This document shows positions 42,166-54,624 of a stretch of DNA of 64,000 nt, one piece after another. Below the pieces are notes generated by a model that worked only from the letters and a program-made list of their open reading frames with translations, searched no databases and was not told where the DNA came from. The first letter of the stretch is position 1. Each line of letters starts with the position of its first letter. Both the position numbers and the translations under genes were made by a program. The DNA is taken from assembly GCA_051294375.1 (NCBI GenBank), contig CM119263.1, forward strand, positions 22,408,833-22,472,832. Reading direction: 5' to 3'. The DNA comes from Paraspadella gotoi (Eukaryota; Chaetognatha).

Positions 42166-43948
42166 GGAAACTCGATGGGAGAGGGGGCTTAACGTTTAAC
42201 ATTTCGAAGATCCAAAAACGGGGACGAAAGGATTTGGATTCTGTTCTTTTAAAAAATTCATGAAAAGTCAAAATCGGTCACAAAAGCCTGAATGGAATCG
42301 AGATATTTCTATTTTTTCATCAGTCAAAAAAAAAATTTTTTTTAATGAAAAAAGCCCCAGAATATTTACTTTTTATTTTCGTCCCAGCCGATTTTCATCG
42401 AGATTTTTAATTTTGATGTGAACATGGAATTTGTGCGTTGGTATTTAAATCACCTCAGTGTCACCCGCGGATCGAGGACTAATGGGCAATGTTTCAAGCT
42501 TTTAAGAATATTAGAAAGCCCACCAAAACAACCCCTTCTCCTTTTGGTGTCTGCTTTTTGTTTCGATCTTACAACCACCCCCCCAACCCCCCCCCCCTTT
42601 CTTTCCCCTAACAAAAAAGGCAGGAAGGAAGCTGACGGCCGATTTGATTGATAAGGAATTCGAGCTGCTCGCCTTTTTCTCAAAATTTTCTTTTTCTTCG
42701 CCAACAAAATGTCCAAAGTTCGAGCCGGGGGCTGGGAGAGCGACTCGGAGAGAGAGTCGAGTGAGAGTGAGAGAGAGAGAGAGCGCTAGATTTTAGAAAG
42801 GGAAATGGAGAAAGATAATCGCGCCAGACAGAAAAAGAGCAAATTTCTGAAGAAAAAAAACTCACGTTTACAATCAAACCAGCATTCAATTCAATTAAGC
42901 AAATTGGTTAAAAAAAAGATTTGAAAAAAAAAAAAAACCGAAAATAGAGGGCGAAAGATAAAGCGAGTTGAGAGAGTGAGATCAGGGTCATCCGAAACTG
43001 GATCGCCGTTCGCGTACAATCCCGTTCTGTTTTTACGATACATTTTCGCCAAGAGTCAGAAACGAAAGAAAGAAAAAAAAAAAAAAGAAAGAAAGTTAAC
43101 GAATCGGTCATCGCGAGTAGATTTTTTTTTTGTTCTTTTATTCGGGGCCGACGTTTCCTGAGAAACGAAGATCGCGGTGAAGTTGGCAACTTGGCACGGG
43201 GGTCAATTTCAGAAATAGTCGATGAATTAATCATATTCGCGCATTCATTAATGTTTATCTGAGAAGCGGTGTTTCATCATTTTATTTTTATTCTTCATAG
43301 CAGTTGACTGTTTGAAAGCTTTCAATCAATCATCTTTTGACTTTTATGAAATTGTTAATAACCTAAGGATCTTTTAGAGCATTTCCGTTTTGGTTATTAC
43401 TAAATTTTTAAAAATGGTCTGACACAAATGTTGTTAAAAATCTATTCACGGTTCCCCCCCCGACTTGCTCCGCGGGGTGTGCCGCATTCGCCTCGGGTTC
43501 ACCAAAAGATTTCGTCTTTCGCGACGAACAAAACTTTAAAACAAAAAGGCATCGATTTTTTTTTTCTTTTTTTCGATCCGCGGATTTCGAAAATCGGAGG
43601 TGAGCTTTTCCGGTCGAATGCATCGTCAATGACGACGAAGATGACGTTGATGGGCCGCTGCACCTTCGTTGTACCCAAGAAAAGGAGCGGATGAGAGGGA
43701 AGTCGGAAGCGGATGGAAGAGGACGGGAAATGCCGAACACATTTTCGGAGGCGTGAACGAGTTGGTTGAGGAAGATTGAAATGTACGGAGGTGAATTTGA
43801 TTCGAGTGGGTGGCTTAGTTGCTTCACCCTGGTAGTAATAGTGGTGAATGTCTTTTTTTTCCTGTGAAAAATTCTGTTAGTTTCTTTGTCTTTCTTGATT
43901 GCAAAAATGCTATCCGATACCTTGAGACGACGTGTTGCTTGTCACTTG

Positions 43949-43973
43949 AGAGAGAGAGAGAGAGAGAGAGAGA
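43949..43973. repeat. (GA)n microsatellite
   Basis: A pure GA run of about 12 units. Confidence 0.9.
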
Positions 43974-45399
43974 TCGCTGTCACTTGTTGAAGTCACGCTG
44001 AAAACGATTCGCGACTGAATTGCACGTGCGCGATTCTCTCTTGCATTAGCACTTTTTTCTTTTTGCTGCATCCCGCATGACGAGACGCGATGACCCGCGG
44101 CAGCCGCGTGAGTAAAGCGAGAGAGAGAGCAACTGCGAGAGCGAGAGAGAGAGAGAGAAAGAGCAGAAGGCGTAAGGCCTCTGCGAAACTCCTGAGATCC
44201 GTCTCCAACTTTCTCGATTCACGAATCCATCCCCCCCCTTCGGAACAGGGGGTGGAAAGTCGGGGTCGGCGTGAAGAAGAGGATGATGATCGACGTAGCG
44301 TGGCAACGGGAGGAGGAAGAGCACCGTTTTCGAAAGAGGGACTAAAATGAGTCATCCTCAGATCGTACTCGCGGGGTCTTTGTTCCTTCAAAGGTAGGGG
44401 GAAAGAGTGGGGGGGCAGAAGGCGATGCCAGCTCTCGAGTCCCGACCCTCGAGCTTTCTCCGTGGAGCAGCCTCTCTCTGTCTTTCTCTCTCATAACTCC
44501 GTCTCTATCCTCCCGTTCGTGAATTCGACGGTTATTTTTACAAGATATTACGCATTAATGATTTCGGATTATCTCTCATCGAGGACGAGGACGAAGACGA
44601 CGAGTTCAGGCCTTGCTGCTTCTCTGCCACCTGGCATCGAGGAGGAGAACCGATCACGAAATTTATTTTCCAGGGTTTGAGTTTTAACGATTTCCCGATT
44701 GGCTAATTGCTCAATTGGTGATAATAGGTTTAATTCGCTGGAAATATATGAAGAGACATTCTTTTTTTGAGACGACTATATTTCATGATCATATTTTTTT
44801 CCCTTTGTTAGAAACGTTTTTTTATTTTTAATTAAAGCATTCAGTATAAAATTAAATGTTCTTAAAAACTAAAAAAGATGATAGAAAATTAATTCTAATC
44901 TGAGACTGTTTTCCCTCGACAACCAGCACGTTTCTGTTCAAGTTAAACCGGTCTATTTATATCATCTGTTCCCATATTAAGTTATGTCTAAAAACTGCTA
45001 ATCATGATTGTCATAGCAAAATTCTTTTTGCTAATAAAAATCAACAATGTGAGAGCAAGAAAATTAAAAAAGCTTAAAGAAGAGAAAATATTTTTCAAGG
45101 AAAAGTTTAACTTTCGCGTTTGATCGAAAAAAAAAAGTTCATCTTGAGACAAAAGGCGGGGATGTCGGTGCATCGAGTTCGCAGACGGGGAGTCCGGAGA
45201 CGAAGAAGACATTCCTCACTCGCCCTCACCTACCCGAACAAAGACTCTCTCACCCGGAGTCGGGAAAGGCAGCTGCAGCCGCGCAGCCGGTCCGAGCTGA
45301 CCTCCAGGATTTCTCAAGGCCCGGGGAGATGTTTAGCTTCGAAACCCCCACAGCGGCCTCTCTGATCTGATGGTTGCGTGTGAAATACGAATCTGCGGA

Positions 45400-45402
<3 letters not shown>

Positions 45403-45440
<38 letters not shown>
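45403..45440. repeat. (GA)n microsatellite
   Basis: A pure GA run of about 19 units. Confidence 0.9.
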
Positions 45441-45445
<5 letters not shown>

Positions 45446-46444
45446 TTGTTTACTGAACGCCCGGACAATCGACATAACGCGTCCGAGTTCGAACTCGAGT
45501 CTTCAAACTCCCGAAGGGAAAAATCAACGAATTCTTTCTTTCTTTCTTTTTTGTATCTTTTGTTTTTTTGGCGTGATTTAGCGAATTCTAAAACCGCAAG
45601 ATTGTAAAAAGCCATAAAACTCTGTCGAAGAGAAAGAATTTTCTTTTTTTTCTCCTCCGCTGGCATTCCGATCGTGTATCGCAATTCGGCCGTTGAAATC
45701 ATTTTTTGGGGGGCGCCCAGGGGTCGAATCCCACCTAAAAGCGAGATAGTTTTTTTGATATTTAATGAGAATTAAATATTTTCTAAATGAATTAATTTGT
45801 AGTTAAACAAAAAACGATAACTACGGAGTACGGACGTACATAGTTGAAAGAATCGTGCTGTAGGAAAATAGTTTTTGTAGTTTGTAGTTTGTAGTTCGTA
45901 GTTTTTGAATTTTTTAAATTCGTTTTTTGTCTGCTGACTTTTTTCTCATGGCAATTTAACTAGATAAAAAAAACTATTAAGAGCTTTGGGGGTATTCATA
46001 TTGACTCTGATTAAGACTCCTCGGGCTTTCCCTCTTTTGGTGACCATTTTAAAATACTTTTGTTTCTAGCTTCGTTTCTCGACGCTAGGAGCGGGTTAGC
46101 TTGGAGCTCTATGCACCTCCGATTGATAACAAAAAGCAAACGTTGGCAGCGAGATTCATAATTATTTCATCACCCTCGTTGGCTCTTTGGCGTCTTTAAA
46201 ACTGCGAAAAAAAAGACGTCTCTTAGTTTTATTTACTACTGAAATAATTTTTGAAAATGAATCTGTCAAATACTAGGATGAACGCAAAAGTGGTGTTTAT
46301 ATTTTAATTAAAATATTTAATGCGACTTTAGACAGCAATAACTGGAAAGATTTGGTTAAAAACGGAAGATTCAACACGTCGACTTTAAAAGGAAAACAAT
46401 CTTTATTTACAGGAGACACAGAAGACCGCTATCGTCTCGTCGTC

Positions 46445-48854
46445 TCAAGTAAGGCTGTTGTCGGGGAATTTAAAGGCGTCTGATTTGCATGCAAGCTTGC
46501 CCTGCTTGACGAGATCCGCGATGCGAAGGTGGTACATCTTGTCCTGCTGCAACATTTCTCTGTAGCGACATCTGACGTTAATATGCGCGGCCAAAAAGTA
46601 GTAGAGGTTGTAGAGAAAGACGAAACCGAAACAAAAGGCTATGAAGTAACGCTCCTGCAAGAAATAGAAGTCGGTAATGTCACTATTTCTACCCTAGAAT
46701 ATTTTTTTGTAATTCTACTTCCAAAATAAAATTAACTATATTTAACTAAACTTGATTCATTAAATCAAATCATTAATGCTTCGTTTACTTCTAACGGCAA
46801 CAACAAACTCATTTTTGAAAAAAAAATCAGTGAAAAAATCCACTTTGGTCAACAAATCCGACCTTTCGCCCTCCCCCTTCCTCAATCACCTGCAGCAGCG
46901 TGAACGGATACTTGCAGTTGGAGTAGTTCCCTCTTCCCGGCGCCAACCCTTCCGGCGGCCGGGCGCCCACGTGGAAGAAATGAGCGTACATGACTTCGGC
47001 GTTGCAAAACTCGAACCAATAGACGATTCCGTGCCAGAGGGAGATGACGCCGTTGAAGAGGATGGAGAAAAAGATGTAGTAATCGAGGCGCGTGAAGTAG
47101 GAGACTCGCGGGAGATTCTCCCCGATGTAGAACTTGTAGGAGACCGAGGTCAACATCAGCAGGTAGGAGAGACGCAGCCGACGTTCGTAGCCGGATTCCG
47201 GAGGGTAAGGTCGATAGTCCGGCGGATTGTTCCTCACCGCGAACGAGGTGAAGGTCATGAAGATTATGAGCAGGAGGCAAAAGTAGGCGTGCCAGTAGTA
47301 GTAGCCCAGGCGTCGCGAGACGCGGGTGGTGAAGGTAATGAAGGGCTGAGCGAAGGGAGGTTGAGTGTACCAATGGTTGATGGTGTTGAAGGATACTTCG
47401 ACGTGGTCGTGGAGGAACCACTCTTGCTCGTCGATGAAGTTGTCCCGAATGACGGCAGAGGGCAGGGAGGTATCTTCCACCAACGCCACCTCCGGCATTC
47501 TTCGTCCGCTCCCGATGGTCACGCTCAGGTCCTGCGTGTCGAAGGGAAAGTCCCAAAGCTCCAGCGTTTCGCTCCAGACGGAGTGAATGATCCGCTGCTC
47601 GTGGACGTAGCGCTCCCCCTGGGGACTCGTCCACACTTCGTACCACTGCTTGATCTTGGGGGCGCCCCAGGTGTTCTCGAGGAAGAGCTGGGGATTCCAG
47701 AGACCAGCGAAATACTCCTGATCGATGGCGCCGGTTTCGATGAGCGGAAGTTCGTCGAGCGCCTTCTCGCGCCACTTGGCCCCAACGTAGACGTCGCAGG
47801 TGTATTTCTCCTTGGCCGTCTGGATCTCGCCCATCTTGAGGAAGCCGACGCGAAGGAGAACCTCCACGCCCTCTCGTTCCCCGACGTCCGTGCTCATCGT
47901 CAGCTGGTAATCCTTGGGCCCGGGCTTGGGACGCGGCGGGGCGAGCGACTTGAGCAAGGTGGGCTCCTCCAGCTCCTCGTTGATCGTCTTGGCCTCCTTC
48001 AGCGTGGATTTGAGATTGGCGAAGAGGTTGAAGACGTCCTCGATCCGTTGGGCCGGTTGCCCGCGGAGCATTTGAGAGATGGCGGAGCGATCGAGGGAAT
48101 CGTCGCCGGAGGCTGGGATCGGGGGAAAAATCATTGCATTCTTCTTTTAGTTAAAATATCATTGTGTTAAGAATTTCTTTTCGTTGCGTTTATAGATGAG
48201 AGAAAACAAAGTTTATTTGCTTACAAAAACAAAAACGTAATGATGAAGACTCGAAAAAACTAGAGTCGAAACATGTCCGTTTTCTGGAATAAAAACCGTT
48301 ATATGATATAAACTTTGTTTTCTCTTGGTTAAAATATCTAATATAACAATATAGACCATAGTTTATTCAAAATTAACATAATCATCATTATTTTTTATCA
48401 CTGGGAAGTAAACCAAACAGATTACAGTATTTTATCCTTGCGTTCAGTATTATGCATTAAAATCGATATAACATTCATTACTAACTGAGAAAACTTTGTA
48501 TACCAGTTATATTAATTTGAAAGACAGATATGTAAAGTAATATTTTATTCGTGTTTTTACAATTTCAGATTCTCTAGTCAGCTTATCTTCCTGATTAGTC
48601 TTCGGTTTTTGAGTAAAAACCACATGTAACGAGAACTATTTCACTATTAATTTCATTAACTAGATCATGATAAAAATCCCACCTTGTTTTTCATCGCCAT
48701 ATCCTTTGTCTGTATCTTCAACTTCGTCTTCTTCCAAGTCTTCGTCGTTCGCCTCGAAGGAAGTCTCGGAGATGGTCGTGGCTTCCGAGAGACCCGACCT
48801 TGCCGATGTTCTGGATTGGACCGAGGCCGGTCGAGATCCCTCGCTCGTTGCCAT
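46445..48854 (-). CDS. Pentameric ligand-gated ion channel lacking the Cys-loop cysteines
   Basis: Three minus-strand exons fit in phase: 48854-48683, 48112-46890 and 46654-46445, giving 534 residues. The ligand-binding domain shows WNPQLFLENTWGAP and LELWDFPFDTQDLSVTI. The latter is the Cys-loop region, but the two cysteines are replaced (Glu and Leu by alignment to the FPFD core). M1 is YYYWHAYFCLLLIIFMTFTS, M2-M3 run RLRLSYLLMLTSVSYKFYIG, ENLPRVSYFTRLDYYIF and FSILFNGVISLWHGIVY, a short ~40-residue loop follows, and M4 (YFIAFCFGFVFLYNLYYFLA) is in the last exon. The N-terminus is Ser-rich and acidic, with no signal peptide visible. The fold is that of the nicotinic/GABA superfamily, closest in style to prokaryotic and Cys-less channels. 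Ligand and ion selectivity are unknown. Intron 1 contains a MITE. Confidence 0.82.
48198..48327. mobile_element. MITE of the ACGGACATGTTTCGACTC family in channel intron 1
   Basis: Inverted ends AGAGAAAACAAAGTTTAT and ATAAACTTTGTTTTCTCT enclose GACTCGAAAAAACTAGAGTC and GAAACATGTCCGT. It matches the copy at 31660-31802. TTTCTTTTCGTTGCGTTTAT precedes it and may be part of the element. Non-coding. Confidence 0.75.
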
Positions 48855-49281
48855 GGCGACTGGTTAATAAGGCGCGTATAAGATACGCGGCGCTTTACAA
48901 CAAATCTTGACTCCCGCTTCGACGAGCGACGCCGTTCTCGTCGACGCGGCGACGATCAGCTCGAGGATTCGAAGCGACGGAGCATTCGGAGCATCACTCG
49001 ATCGCTCCGACGATCTCGAGAATCGCGAGTGTCTATTGGAGGATCGAAATATTCGAACGAAAGAAATACTGAGCGTTTCTCTCTCTTCTCTCTCTCTCTT
49101 CTCTTCTCTCGCCCCCTCCTCTCTCCACAATTTTTTTAATTTATAATTCTCTGACGTTTTCTCCCTCTCTCCACCTCCTCCTCCTCATCCTCCTCCCACC
49201 CATCCGACTGATCCGACTGCTTTCGTTCGATATCGACCTTCGTTGATGCAGTGGATTATTGGCTTTTGCTTTGTCTTTGGT

Positions 49282-49316
49282 GGTTGTCGTTGTTGTCGTT
49301 GTTGTCGTTGTTGTCG
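49282..49316. repeat. (GTTGTC)n repeat
   Basis: Four units of a hexamer combining GTT and GTC. Confidence 0.8.
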
Positions 49317-50204
49317 AGGTCTTCATCGTCGACCTCATGAGAGCAATTTTATTAATTTTTTTCCCTATAGGATCAAATAAGTAGAAGTGATGAAAAAAAA
49401 TATCGATGTAGTAGGAAAAAAAACTTCTTTTTTTTTTTTGAGAATGGCTTGTCGATCTAATGAACGAATGAAAACATGAAAGAAAAAAAGAAGAAAAAAT
49501 TGAAAAAATGAATTTAGCTCACGAGAAAATTATATATAAATAAATATAAATATATATATATATATCTAAATATATATATATAAAACTTTGAAGCCGTAGT
49601 GCAAGGAACACTGTGCCTTTTACTTTGAGTTGTTCGGCCGATGTCTATATTTTCCTCTTTGGTAGCTTTTCTTTTTTTATCTTAATCTAATGATATATAT
49701 ATATATCACGGTCAGGGGTTACTAACTTACAAACGATAGTAGCATAGTACAGTAAAAATTTAAAAAAATTCGGTCATTCTTAATCAGAGCAAGCACAAGG
49801 AGAGTGTGTGTACACGTACAGGAACACGTAAAGGAACACCATCGACCTATAATAAAACATTCGTAATATATTATCGCGCCAAACTCGAGGCGCTCAAAGC
49901 CTGCTTCTTTTTCTGAGCCTCTTCTAAGCCACAAAAAAAAAAAAAAAAAGAAATCTCGCGCCCAATAAATTCTTTTTTTGTGGCTCAGGTTTTCTCGCTT
50001 GACAAATCGACTGGAAAGCAGTCGGTGACTCCGCCCATGCCGCTGCCGACGCCGCCGCCGCCGCCGCCGACGCCGCCGCCGGCTCGCTTCTGGCGCCATC
50101 GCCGCTCCCGCCACCGTCTGCGTTGGCAATCAACACTCAACAGTCCTGGTTTTTCCCATTCAATCCTGACTCAACAAATGCGCTTCAACCTCTCTTTGGG
50201 CCTT

Positions 50205-50745
50205 CTCTTTTCTTTTCTTTTCTTTTCTTTTCTTTTCTTTTCTTATTCTTTCCTTTCTTTTTTTTCTTTTCTATTCTTGTCTTTTCTTGTCTTTTCTTTT
50301 CTTTTATCTTCTTTTAACATGAAATTGGTACAACCAACATATTACTTTTCTTTTTTAAATTTTTATTTACAATTATTTTTTTCAAATAATTTATTTCCTT
50401 TTCTCACTTTCTTTTTGTTACTATTTATCTCCTTCCCTTTCTTATCTTTTTCTATTTTTTTCATTTATTATTCTTGTTACATACTTATTTTCCTCTTTAT
50501 CTTCTTATAATTTTTCTTTTTTTCTTTTATTCATAGCCATATATAGGTTTTTATATCTTACCGTTTTTTTTTCCAGTTTTTCCTTTTTTTCTCTTCTACG
50601 AGAATCTTTTTTCTTATTTTTTTCTTCTTTTTTTCTTTTTTTCTTTTTTCTTTTTTTTTTATCTTTTTTCTTCTTTTTTTTTCTTTTTCCCTCTTTTTTC
50701 CCCCCTTTTTCTTCTTTTTTTTCTCGACATTCCCCTTTTTCCCCT
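50205..50745. repeat. Long polypyrimidine region with (TTTTC)n
   Basis: It starts with about eight TTTTC units (50210-50245) and continues as TTTCTT-rich sequence, broken by mixed AT DNA, to about 50745. Only T and C occur for long stretches on the + strand. The strand asymmetry favours triplex or R-loop formation. Confidence 0.7.
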
Positions 50746-51946
50746 CACTCGGTCTCAAATCCTCGATTCAATTCCCTTTGCGTTCATTCAGCGCGAAGAC
50801 TGAATTTTCGCGCTGCGTCTGCGGCGTCAAAGCTGCAGCATGTTGCAGCAACAAGACTTAATAGCTCGGAAAAGGAGCAACTCCTTGCTTGAAAATTATA
50901 TATTTGATGAAGATACGTATAGTCGTTTACAATTCCTTAATATTACCAGGTATAAAATAATGATATACGATATCTATCATTCGAAATTCCTCGGTGATAC
51001 TAAGCTGGTGGGAATAACTTCGAATCTTAATATCACAGAGAAAATTAGTTTAGAAGAAAAAACAAACGCTTTGTCTCTTTTCATGTCGAGTATTCTCGGC
51101 ACACAATCGAGAAGCCTTTAAACCATCGCGCTTCCTCGATAGATTTAGTCGGCGCCGTTTCAGCGCGTCACCTTTCTCGGTCGTTCCAACCAAAACAATC
51201 GCGACAAATTGATGTTCTAACGTTGGACACGACGACGACAACGACGACGACGAAGACGACGCCCGCGAGGACGAAAACCCTTTGGGGATCGAGTCTCTCA
51301 GCTCTCGTCTTTCCTCTGCACTCTTGACCTTTTGACCTTTCTTCGCACTCCTTCTCACTCCCGTCATCAGACTCATCACTCCCGAAGTTCTTAACGATTT
51401 TTTTTGAGAGACGCTTCCGGAATCCAGTTTCAAGGCTGCGCAGTTTTTAGGCTTTGCGAGATTTTTGGGAGAAATTTTAAACTTAAAAAAAAAAGAAAAT
51501 TAAAAATTATTCAGCAGAGAATTAAAACATATATCCACCTCTCCGCTCGGCGTTTTAAGACTCCTTCTTTTCTCTCCTTCCCAAGTTCCCAGTACATCAG
51601 TATTCCGCGTTCGGTCGTGTTCGCTCCCCCCCCCTTTTACACCCCCACCTCGTCGCTGCCGCCGCCGCCGCCACGCACGCCGCCGCGCCGCGCTTCGGAA
51701 GCGGCGTCGTTTCGCCCGCGCTCGCTTGCTCGCGAGAGGTTTTTTTTTTTAGTGACGCGGCGCAAGAAAACTCGCGCGACCGGAAACGGCGCCTCGGGGC
51801 GCGAAAGAGAGAAGAAGAAAAGAAAGAAGGAGATTAGAAAAAATATTAGGAAGATAAAAAAAGGGAAAAAAAGGAAAGAGAGATAAAAAAAAGACTTCGA
51901 AATGGGATTCGTTTCCTCGCCCGACGTCACATTCGTCCTTCAGAAA

Positions 51947-51950
<4 letters not shown>

Positions 51951-51992
<42 letters not shown>
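51951..51992. repeat. (GA)n microsatellite
   Basis: A pure run of about 21 GA units beside a GC-rich patch. Confidence 0.9.
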
Positions 51993-51996
<4 letters not shown>

Positions 51997-54083
51997 GACC
52001 CCGGTTCGCGGGCCATAAATAAGGCCTTAATGTTTTGGCCGCACTTTCTCTCGGTCGCTCACGCGTCTTCGTGTTTGAAACGTCGCTTATATGTTCTCTT
52101 ATTATTTCCGGTCGGGTCGGCGTCGGGCAGTGTCGGGACGATGTCGGGCATTGTCGGTTCCTTCTTTATCTTTTTAGCCTCGTGGAAGACAGAGAATCGA
52201 GTTAGGAGTTAAATTAACCGTCATATATATTTGTTTATATAATTTTACACTTTTCTTGTTATCCTTTTTTTCTTAATCCTTTTTCCCTCATCAATCTTCC
52301 TCCATCGCTGCCATCAATCATTTTCTTTCCTCAACCTCGTCAGTTCATCGTTAGTCCCTCATCAATTTCCGACTTCTTGTTTCGCAGTTTGACTTTTTTC
52401 CTTCCGCTCTTTGCTTCCAATGCTTCCTCTCTTTCTCTGACATTTTCTAATAATCACCAAGCATCAATCATCAACAATCGTTGCTTTTCCCTATTCTCTG
52501 TTTAGCCTGACCCGTCCTCGTTTCATTCACTTTTGTACCTTTTGAGTACCTGCTGAGTCATTTAGCAAGTCCAATGAATGGATAATTTTTCTATGTCTCG
52601 CACTAATTTCATAATTAATACGCAGTTTTTCTATTTTTAGTTTAATTCCTTCGCCTTCCTTCTCTTTATTCTTTACTTTTCACTCCTCGCTTCTCTTTTC
52701 CTTTCTCTAACTTCATTTTGTCTTTCAGCTCCTAATGTCTTCAATTTATTCTTAGCCGATTCCGTCCTTTGACGCTTCACGGAATTTTCTTCCTCAGTTT
52801 TATTTTCTGTCGCTTATCTCTTATATCTTCTTTCATTCCCTTCTGTTTGTTCTCTTACCCCTTACCTACCCTTTCATTCAATTCTTTTATGTCTTCCCCT
52901 CTTCTTCCCGCATTCCCACGTCTTTACAACCCTGACCAATCAGCATCGACTTCCATGCCTTGCCAATCATCTCTTATCTCTCGCCTTATCCTCCCATCTC
53001 CCCCCATCACCCTCTCCCCATCCCCTCTCCACCCTTCCCAACATCCCAGCTCCCTCGAGTTCGAGTCGGTCGTCCGGAAATTCTTTGGCCGCTTCGTCGA
53101 ACGGAAACGTGATTTCGGGCGCGCGTGCACGCCGTGGGAAAGCGAATTGTGCGCGCGCGCGAGTGCGTGCGCCTTTGAGCTTCGCACGCGCGGGGATATA
53201 TTTTTGCTTCCGCCCAAAACAATTTTTTTTTCTTCCTTCTGTCACAAAAAAAAGGGAAAAAAAGTCTGTTTGGTGGAAACGAGAGAAAGAAATCAAGTCC
53301 CTCCTTTCTACGGAAGATAAAGAGTTGTGCGGAGAAAATGATATATATATTAATAATACTTCCAGAAGACAACACTAACATCTCCATCCCAATAATATAT
53401 AAATATTATTTAATTTAGATAATTTAACATATGGGTTTTAAGAAATATAAATGAAATAAGGATAACTATCAAATAATAATAATAATTAAATATCAGATAT
53501 TTTAAAATCTAAAAATTTGAAATTTGCAATTTTTATTAAACCAGGTGACCATTATGAGAAATCATCTTTTTTTACTAAGTATTAAAGTTTTGTTTTTTTT
53601 ATTTTACTAACAGTATCTTATTTTTATGATACTACAAGAGCTCGCGAATATTTAACAAATCACCTCAACGATAGTTAATTTGCCCGACGGAAAAAGTTAC
53701 TTAGAAACTCAGCCGTTTCTTGCAAATCGGGAAATTCGCAGCACCACCAGAAATAGTGGCGCCGTGCGTTAAAACGGAAGACGCCGTTTGGAAGCGGCGT
53801 CGTCGCGTTTGATGGTCGCTCGTTGACTCGACGACGGAACCGACCTTTACGACGCGAAAGCAAATAAGGCGTCGAAATATGATGGAACTAGAGACGGAAG
53901 AGAGACGACGACGACGAGAAAGACGATGAAGGCAACGGCGACGACGACAAAAACGACGAAGGCTCAAGACCAGAATCCAACGTATTCCAAATCTTCACCA
54001 ACTTACTTCGCTTCTCTCTCTCTCCCTCTCTCTCCCTCTCTCTCTCTTCTCTCTTACTAAATATAGAAAGTGAGAAACTCACA

Positions 54084-54086
<3 letters not shown>

Positions 54087-54131
<45 letters not shown>
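54087..54131. repeat. (GA)n microsatellite
   Basis: A pure run of about 22 GA units. Confidence 0.9.
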
Positions 54132-54132
<1 letters not shown>

Positions 54133-54330
54133 GTTTGAGTTTCCTGCTTCATTTCTTTCGCAAAAGGCTGTTGGCGTTGGGAGATGGTGGTGAGGATTTA
54201 GGTGGGGCTCTCGATTTGTATTTGGGTGGTTGGGTGGAGACGGACCAGGCGTGTGGTACTACTTGGTGGAAGGCTGTTTCCACTGCAGAATCCATTCCCG
54301 ATATTTCGGGCAAAGAAAAAACTGAGAATG

Positions 54331-54331
54331 G

Positions 54332-54411
<80 letters not shown>
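54331..54411. repeat. (GA)n microsatellite, left arm of an inverted GA/CT pair
   Basis: About 40 GA units with one interruption. A CT run of similar length lies 118 bp downstream, so the two can pair. Confidence 0.9.
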
Positions 54412-54414
<3 letters not shown>

Positions 54415-54529
54415 TAGCCCCATGAATGACGTCAGCAGGGAAACGGGCGGTTGGCACGCGCCGCTTCGTCGACGGCAGCGGACGCGGCGGAGCTGCGACC
54501 GCGCAGGAGCTGAGCTCGTGCGGTGCCGG

Positions 54530-54535
54530 TCTCTT

Positions 54536-54618
<83 letters not shown>

Positions 54619-54624
54619 CTCTCT
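54530..54624. repeat. (CT)n microsatellite, right arm of an inverted GA/CT pair
   Basis: About 45 CT units with three TCC/TTC interruptions, opposite in strand to the GA run at 54331-54411. Confidence 0.9.

Larger units (their letters stand above)
41160..46444. other. Long non-coding stretch upstream of the MRL gene
   Basis: No convincing gene. It holds purine/pyrimidine tracts (42122-42163, 43949-43973, 45403-45440) and some GC-rich patches at 43440-43560 and 44230-44640. Short frames here follow the microsatellites or are Ser/Arg-rich low complexity. On the minus strand GACTCCGGGTGAGAG near 45250 could be a 5' UTR exon with donor, perhaps an upstream MRL promoter; this is unproven. Confidence 0.45.

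Noticed and set aside
48114-48134. Start of the channel at the Met encoded at 48134
   Set aside because: A pyrimidine-rich acceptor ending CCCAG at 48113 joins in phase to a Met-initiated exon at 48854-48683, so these bases are more likely intron.
46776-48170. 464-residue open frame on the + strand
   Set aside because: It is antisense to the channel gene, has no recognisable domain, and its length follows from the GC-rich codon use of the real minus-strand exon.
49980-50510. 176-residue frame with Pro-rich start and Phe-rich end
   Set aside because: The Pro run comes from CCG repeats and the Phe run from TTTTC repeats; no domain is present.
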